From contig CATNEN010000011.1 of the NCBI GenBank assembly GCA_950097015.1, positions 62,001 to 126,000 on the forward strand: a DNA stretch of 64,000 bases, given 5' to 3'. Source of the stretch: Macrostomum hystrix (Eukaryota; Platyhelminthes; Macrostomidae). The position numbers were made by a program, and so were the translations under genes. This document shows positions 57,386 to 64,000 of this stretch, piece by piece (within the stretch, counting starts at the first letter, position 1; every line of letters starts with the position of its first letter). The notes beneath the pieces are model-generated. The model did no database searches. It was not told the DNA's origin and saw only the letters and a program-made list of their open reading frames with translations.

Positions 57386-57622
57386 ATGGATAACTCTAAG
57401 CTGCGCAGGCGACTGTATATGAAAGAGTACAGAGCCAGAGAAAGAATTTCTGCAGTCACTACGCCTAATGCTACAGGCACAAGGTCGCGCTCACGCTCCT
57501 TAATCCGTGCAGTTGAAGGCAGCTCCTCGTGCGCTGACGCAGGCGATGACGACGATGGCAGCTCCTCGCGCGCTGACGCAGGCGATGATGACGATGGCAG
57601 TTCCTCACGCGCTGACACAGGC
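57386..57622 (+). pseudogene. EnSpm/CACTA-like transposase, 5' part (interrupted)
   Basis: Starts with an ATG and a basic N-terminus ('RRRLYMKEYRARERI'), then 13-residue repeats of 'GDDDDGSSSRADA' type encoded by a 39-bp minisatellite. The frame is cut at 57622 by the LINE insertion and resumes in the same phase at 61661 with another copy of the acidic/serine repeat. An acidic, serine-rich linker ahead of the conserved transposase block fits metazoan EnSpm proteins in general terms. The call rests mainly on the 3' part. Confidence 0.55.
57614..57622. repeat. Left target site duplication of the LINE
   Basis: 'gacacaggc', identical to 61652-61660. Confidence 0.85.
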
Positions 57623-60600
57623 AGCTTCCTCAAGTGGCCCAGCCTTCACGAGGCGGGAAGCGGACGGGGCATCAGCCCTGGCAAAAAGGACCACAACAAC
57701 AGAAGGGAGATGGAAGGAGGGAGTGGGCGCAGGCCCACCCCGAATCACCAACCCTTTTTGGCAACGACGACAGGAAGTAGCCGACCCTGGCGTCGATAAA
57801 ACTAAGGCCAACCAACCCTGGAGAAGAGGAGGAGAGCGGAGGACGGAGGGAGCAATGTGCAACGACGACGAGAGACGGGCAGCAGGAGAAATTAAATGGA
57901 GACTGGCGACAATCGAAAAGAACCCGGGACCTAAAACGGTGCAAGAGAGAAAAGCGAGACAGATTAGACGCAAAAAGAGGAGAGAGAGAAGGAGGACCAG
58001 ACGGAAAATCACAAGGAGAAACTGGGCCGGACAAGAAAATTTTCGAATATCGACCTGGAATGTACGAAGGGCCAACATATACGACAGTCGTTTCGGGGAA
58101 ATAATAAAGAAGACCATCATGGAAGGATGGCAGATCACTATGATCACCGAACTTAACGCCCGAAGCGAAGGGATAAAGACATACCACCACGGCGATAAAC
58201 AAGTAAGCCTGATCCATACAAAAAAGGTGGGCATCCTATTGGACGAAGACACAGCGAAGCTGTGGAACGACTCGGGGAGATATGTGAAATTCGCAGACAG
58301 AGCAATCTTCGTTAGAATCTATGACATGAGCCTGATAAGCGTGTATTACCCAGTGCAAGGCAGCAGCACATACCATGCAGAATTAAATAACCTCTGCTTC
58401 GAGATAGAGAGATACATACACATCGAAGCGAAGAACAAGCCGCTATTGATAGGAGGAGACTTTAATGCCCAGATAGGGCGATCACCCGAGGCAAACGGGC
58501 AACACAGGGGGAAGTTTGGCCTCCCGCAAACAAACAAACAAGGTGAGGACTTGATAAACTGGGTAACGGAGAATGAGTTGACTTGGCTGAATTCGTTCTG
58601 TAATGCAAAGAGGCGCGGAACCTGGAGGAACCCGTCCAACCACAGGTGGTACGAGCTGGACGGCTTCATCACCAGATCGAAGGACAGAACCCGACTGATC
58701 AAATCAATCAAACTACATCAAATTGGGGACCTCTCAGACCACGCCCCCAGAACGGTCATACTCAAAAAACTACTTCTACAGCCAGAGACCGAGGAAGAGC
58801 GCGCAAACAGACACAAGGCAAAGAAGAAGAAACGCGCAAACATCGACTGGCAAGTCCTCCACTCCCAGGAGAAGAGAGAACAACTCCAAGATGTGATGAC
58901 GAAACGCTACACAGAATCGACCGGTAAGACCTGGAAAGAAACAGCAAGGATCATAGTTGAAAGTGCTAAAGAGGTGTGTGGAACAAAAACCAAGCAAACA
59001 AATCCATGGATGATCGGGCACGAGGAAGAGTGCCAGGAGAACAACCGCGAACTAGCGGAAGCCCTGCACAGACGCAACGCGGCCAAAGAAGTCCAACCAG
59101 ACAACCTAAGAAGACAAGCCCTAGAACTCGCAAAACGGACCGTACAGGACGTTAGAAAAAGACACGAAGCAAACCTACGGAAATGGGAAGAAGAATGGTG
59201 GGACAAGCTGGCGGACGAGTGCAGAGAAGCAGCGGACCTAGGGAAAATAGGACTAGTCTATCAGAAACTAAGAATACTAGACCACAGAGGCAGCACCAAC
59301 AACTGTCAGACGGACACCATATTCAGCGAAAAATAATTTAAGGAACACATGGAAAAGGTGTCAGGTACGCGCTTTGAGAACGACCCGCAGACAATGATGG
59401 AACTGCTGAAATCGATCAAGGTGAGAAAACCAATTAACGGCGACATGACGTTGACCGAGTTAACCGCACCGATCACGGACGCGGAGATCGACAGGACAAT
59501 GATGGAGATGACGGACAAGGCCCCGGGGGAAGACGAAATAAGGATAAACTACCTCAAGTACGCGCCCACGGACATCCGGGCAGCGACACGGGAACACATA
59601 AGGTACCTATATCATCACCCAGCAACCGAATGGGAAGACGAAGAGAAGTTAGGGATAGTCATACCACTTTTCAAGAAGGGCGACCGCCGGGACCCAGCGA
59701 ACTACCGAGGGATCTGCCTATTACCAATGCTGAGCCGCATACTGGCCCGCATACTGGCGAAAAGAATCCGAAACTGGGCGGAAGCCCAAGAACTGTTTGA
59801 TGACAACCAGTGTGGCTTCAGACAAGGCCGGTCCACAGCGGACAGTGCCCAGATTTTTGTCAGGCTACATGAGGACATCCGCGAGTATCTAGCGGCCAAG
59901 GAAGGAGCGATGGACCAGAACATGGAACATGAAAACATCGCAATACTGCTGGACATCCAGAAGGCGTACCCAAGGATCTGCAAACCGCTTCTGTGGGAGA
60001 TGCTAAGACGCCTGAAGATGCCAGACGCCATAATCAAGAAGCTACAAGACCTCCATGAAGAAACAGCTTACAAAGTACAAGGAAGACAAGCGACGAGCGA
60101 GGCATGGTACCCGGAGAGAGGATTAAGGGAGGGCTGCCCGACCTCACCAGTCCTGTTTAACATCTACCATCAGATATGTATCCGGAGAGCGGAAGAGATG
60201 CGGAGGGAAGCGGCGGAGGCGAAAAACACACCATGCGGAATCGCATGGGCCTACCCTGTGGGAAACGCACTACCACCCCAACGCACAAATCAATTCAACT
60301 CCGAGATGAAACTACATCATTTCCAAACGTCCCTGTTCGCGGACGATACTACCCTGATAGGAAATCGCGACGAACTAAGGGAAGGCCTGGAGATCACAAA
60401 AAGATGTATGTTAGATTTTGAGGAGAAGACGAACGACGCTAAGGAGGAGATCATGAGACTGGGAACGGAGGAAGGCGGCAACATCAGAATGTTAGGCAGC
60501 TGGACGGACAGGAAACGCGACATGAAAGAACGGACTCAGAGAGCCATGAAGAGTTGGCGAGCAATCAAGAAACGGTTCTGCAGATGCAAACTGACCAAGA

Positions 60601-61651
60601 AAACGCAAGCCAAAGTGGTAGAGGCATGTATTGAGAGTGTGCTTCTCTTCCACGCAAACGTGCGCCCGTTCCACATTTCGGAGATGAAAGCGCTGCAAAG
60701 GAGCGTAGATAAGATATACCGCTACATATGGAGCGCAAAGGAAATGGAGCCCCTACGCGAGATGGAACAGCGCGGATACAACATGCAAGACATCAGGACC
60801 GAACTCAATGTAGGGACGATCAGAATGAAGATCGAAAAAGCCCATCTGATACGAATGGGACGCGTCCTCAGGATGCCCGACGACCGACAGACCAAGAGGG
60901 CGGTCTTGGGTTGGTTCAAGGGCCTGGAACACCTACCGAAACCCAGAAGAAGGAAAAATTACACCATAAATTTCTGGAGAAAACTCGCGAAGGAAGGGGG
61001 ACTTGAACCGACAGAAGTCGAACGTCTCGCCAAAGACAGGAAAAAATGGAAGAGCTGGGTGGCCGAGAGGATCCGACACATTGAGAAGTGGGATCACAGC
61101 CAAGGAAAACGGAGCACCGGCCCCCCACCGGAAAGCCGGTGTGCCCCGAGGAGAGAAGAGTCGAAGACCAGCGGATTCCAATGCGAGTATGAAGGCTGTG
61201 GCAGAATTTGTAAATCGAAGGCAGGACGCGCGATACATCAAAAAAGGATGCACACACGACCGGTATCCCCGGTAAGGTTCACGTGCCCAAGATGCGCGGA
61301 ATCTTTCCTACAAGAAGCCACAAGCAAGAACCACATGAAAGTGTGCAGAGGAGAGAAAGAAACATCAGATGGTAAAATGGAATGTACTAGCTGCAACAGA
61401 GAAATATCGAAGTCGAACATGGCTCGCCACAGACCAGCCTGCAAGAACCCGATGGGACAAACGGCCGGGACACAGGCACAACCCGACAACGGAGTGGTGG
61501 CACGCAAGCACATCAGGAAGAGGAAGGACTGTGACAGGTGCGGCAGGAACCTAACGGCCACTAACATGGCCAGGCACCAGCGCACATGCACAGGAAATTG
61601 ACAGGTTCTCCAGGGCCCCATACCTCACGGTGACAAAGGGCGAAAGAAGAA
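57623..61651 (+). mobile_element. APE-type non-LTR retrotransposon (LINE) with 2A-like motif and C-terminal zinc fingers
   Basis: 4,029 bp flanked by 9-bp duplications 'gacacaggc' (57614-57622 and 61652-61660). It has no LTRs and ends in 'gcgaaagaagaa' rather than poly(A). It encodes one long frame with AP endonuclease, RT and zinc fingers, broken by a single stop. It lies in the repeat-coding part of the EnSpm-like gene and removing it restores that gene's phase. I did not assign a clade: APE endonuclease with several C-terminal fingers is not a combination I can place with confidence. Confidence 0.9.
57855..61601 (+). pseudogene. LINE ORF: 2A-like, AP endonuclease, reverse transcriptase, zinc fingers (one stop codon)
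   Basis: From ATG 57855 the frame runs to 61601 with a single in-frame TAA at 59334-59336. Order: a 26-residue leader ending in the 2A-like 'TIEKNPGP' (57909-57932); an Arg/Lys-rich stretch; endonuclease with 'TWNVRRANI', 'ITELNAR', 'IGGDFNAQ' and 'DLSDHAP'; RT with 'IPLFKKGDRRDPANYRGI', 'GFRQGRSTADS', 'LLDIQKAYPRI', 'REGCPTSPVLFNIY' and catalytic FADD (about 60340); then at least four Cys/His fingers, two of C2H2 kind ('CEYEGCGRICKSKAGRAIH', 'CPRCAESF') and two related 'C-x2-C...NMARH...C'. In canonical 2A the residue before I-E is Asp; here it is Thr. One point mutation would account for the stop, so the copy is young. Confidence 0.88.
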
Positions 61652-61660
61652 GACACAGGC
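61652..61660. repeat. Right target site duplication of the LINE
   Basis: 'gacacaggc', identical to 57614-57622. Confidence 0.85.
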
Positions 61661-63524
61661 TATGACGACGATGGCAGTTCCTCCCGCACTGACACAGGCG
61701 GTGATGACGATGGCAGCGAGCAGGGCGAGGGCGGAGATTATGCCATTGAGGCTTCGAAGATGCCATTGACCTGGAGAGTCGCAGCGACGTCTCGTACACG
61801 TTTTGTTCAGACGGCTTTCTACTGTTCTCGTCGAGCAGCGTCGAAATGTGCCCCCTCTACATCATCATTAACGAGGTGCACAACAGATTAAAGCTGCGCT
61901 ATGTAGTCATATGTGGTGTGTGGGCCGGCAAACAGAAGGTTCACCCGCGAGGTTTTCTGCCAATTATCGTCAAGGCTTTAATCGTTGATCGTTAATTTAA
62001 TAATTTCAGTTGCTGTCATCGTGCGTGCGTCGCCACTTGCGTCTCCACCCTCTGCTGGGGATGTCTGACGCGCCGGCTCGGGCGGACGCCTTGTGCAAGA
62101 AGCGATATTCTGCAAAGTATGGGTGCGATAAATGTTACATTCAGACGACTCTTCATCCATCTGGATCTGGCCGAGTATTCAACGTCGTCATCACGCCGGC
62201 GATGCTCAATGAAGCTGCTCGATACGGATGCGTGCAAACCGCTGTCCGGTCTATGACCGACACGTGCACTCTCGCTGATCACCATGCAGCACACGTCCAC
62301 GACGCGAGGATGGACACGCTGGGTGTTCGCGGACATTCGCCTCTTGGCGAATTAGCCGGCTTTGACTTCGTACGGGCCTGTCCGCCATGCTATCTACACA
62401 AGCTGTGTTCTGGCCTTGTGCGCATGATGCTATACCAACTCTTCCTGGTGCGACACGACAAGCCGGACCGCGGCGCCACGAACTGTCCAGATCTGCACAG
62501 CCGTATCCCAGAGATTGATGCGCGTCTAGAAAGGCTCCGTTTGCCACGCTGTGTGCAGCGCCGGAGCGTGCGACCTCTTGTGGAACTCCGACACGCCAGA
62601 GGACACGAATTGGAAATGTTTATTCTCATCTTTGGGCCTCTGGTTCTTCGTGGCTTTCTCCCCGACGCACACTATCAACATCTGTGTCGTCTGTCATCCT
62701 GCGTTTTCTTGATGACACTTGAAGGAGGGCCAAGGAGCGAGTTGCGCCACGTGGAGATCGCTCTACGGCACTTTCATTCAATTCTGCGGCGCATGTACTC
62801 CCTAAGGGCTCTAACCTACAACGCACATCAGGTTTGCGCTCACATGGTCCCTAGCGTTCAGCTTGGGGGTCCACTGTATCGGCTGTCAACGGGGCTCTTC
62901 GAGACAATGCATTCGCGCCTCCGCCGTCGTGTTCACGGCTTACGGCGAAAGGACGTCGAACTGGTGGGAGCAGTAGAGCGCGAATTCGCCACTTTGCAGA
63001 CGAGGTTGGTCATTCAGGCCAACATCGTGCCTGATCATCCGCAACCGACGACCATGCGTCGTACGGAGACCTGTGAACTCGACGGTGTCGTCTTACGACG
63101 CCCGATCGGCCTCCTAAATGGTTGGCACAGTGCTACACTGCCTTCCGGTTGGCACTTCGACGTGTTCGAGCGACGTCAGGCTGAGTTAGAACCACAGTTT
63201 CGTTGGCGTCTGGAATCGTGCTTTGTCGCAATTGTAGGCCGTCGACCTACCGAATTAATTTTCGGGTGGGTCGAAGGTCTGCAATTAGTGATGGCCGACG
63301 TCCTAGCAGATCTCGTCCTGCTGCGGGTTCTGGAACCAGAGACGGACCCATTGGAAGCTCTGGCTGCTATTCCGTCAACGTCGCAAAATCGAGGCTGTGT
63401 TTGCACATATACGGAGGCTGGCGTGCGACCCTTTTGTCAACCAGCTAGACGGGCATCAGACAATGCGTGTCCGACTTGCCGACATCATTGGCACGTGCAT
63501 TCTGTCGGACACACGTCGCTCTAA
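61661..63524 (+). pseudogene. EnSpm/CACTA-like transposase, main part
   Basis: After the LINE the acidic repeat resumes ('DDDGSSSRTDTGG'). A frame break near 61745-61755 follows. Next comes 'CSDGFLLFSSSSVEMCPLYIIINEV' and 'VICGVWAGKQKVHP', matching the conserved N-D-G...P-x-x-x-x-I-N-E block of EnSpm transposases. A short intron or gap ends at 'taatttcag' (62009). The open frame 62010-63524 (504 residues) has 'MSDAPARADAL', 'YGCDKCYI', 'FDFVRACPPCYLHKLCSGLV' (where the family usually has D-Y-M-H), 'GHELEMFILIFGPLVLRGFLPDAHYQHLCRLSSCVFLM' in parts, and 'TYNAHQVCAHM...GPLYRLSTGLFET'. The catalytic role of the block is not well defined in animals. Breaks and the LINE make the gene inactive unless repaired by splicing. 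Confidence 0.72.
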
Positions 63525-64000
63525 TGCCGCACCCCCAGACTGGCTTTGAGTAAGGACATTGCACCCTCTTCTATTTCTTTGACCTGTCAATGTTTTCGAA
63601 AGATGTATAGTTGCTGTATAACGCATATTTTCGCGACCCCACACGTGTCGACACGATCGGCGATCAATAACTCTGCTGTGTACGTTTGCGTGTCGTCATG
63701 CATAACCTTCCATATTCTGCTCTGCACTCACGCAGGCGACGTCTTGCAAGTACACAAACAAGTTATATCAGCTATTTATAGTCATTTGTGACAATTTAAA
63801 TAGCTACTGACTTGCTTCTCTCTCTTGGTGCAACGCCACCTGTTCTGCTTCCAATTCGACGATGAAGCTGATTCGGATGCTAACGACTGCGTTAACTGCT
63901 GTGGCACATAATTCCAGAAATTCTGCTGGTCGACCAGCCAATTTCGATCGAAATTATTTCAACTTTCAATAACCTATGGACTTCAACGATGGCTGCCGCG
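63525..64000. other. Region downstream of the EnSpm-like gene
   Basis: No gene recognised. Palindromic bits such as 'tttcgatcgaaa' near 63943 occur, but no terminal inverted repeat could be confirmed before the window ends. Confidence 0.4.

Overview
The window is eukaryotic, almost certainly from an invertebrate animal. Genes are split by GT/AG introns. The transposons belong to animal families: Ngaro/PAT-type tyrosine-recombinase retroelements, Ty3/gypsy, Gmr1-like, P/THAP, EnSpm/CACTA and an APE-type LINE. The one host gene I can assemble is a RIG-I-like receptor. A repeat-rich lophotrochozoan or flatworm genome would fit, but the species cannot be fixed from the sequence.

Region 1 (1 to about 40,690) is one long satellite array cut into four blocks by three insertions. 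Its basic units are dimers of about 593 or 577 bp, and some are organised into longer higher-order repeats. Insertion 1 (7,119-11,536) is a tyrosine-recombinase retroelement with split direct repeats. Insertion 2 (23,674-28,482) is a decayed Gmr1-like LTR element whose integrase lies before its reverse transcriptase. Insertion 3 (29,431-39,328) is a second tyrosine-recombinase element, itself split by a 5.4 kb P-superfamily transposon (31,800-37,221). That P element has 30-bp terminal inverted repeats and an exact 8-bp target duplication. It also carries, on the opposite strand, exons that look like a captured glycine-rich/CCHC/RS splicing-factor-type gene.

Region 2 (about 40,690-42,830) holds minisatellites, a 3' fragment of a gypsy element and long hairpins.

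Region 3 (42,835-56,134, minus strand) is the RIG-I-like receptor. Nine exons join in phase and cover the DECH helicase and the C-terminal zinc regulatory domain. One intron holds a decayed second P element. Another holds a young gypsy element with identical LTRs, open gag and pol, and a GGGAAAC frameshift site.

Region 4 (56,300-64,000, plus strand) has a dense CCGG-motif cluster, then an EnSpm/CACTA-like transposase gene. That gene is interrupted by an APE-type LINE with a 2A-like motif, C-terminal zinc fingers and a 9-bp target duplication.

Most proteins here serve self-mobilisation rather than a shared host pathway. Nesting gives a relative history: satellite, then tyrosine-recombinase element, then P element. 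All calls rest on motif reading and hand translation; no searches were run.
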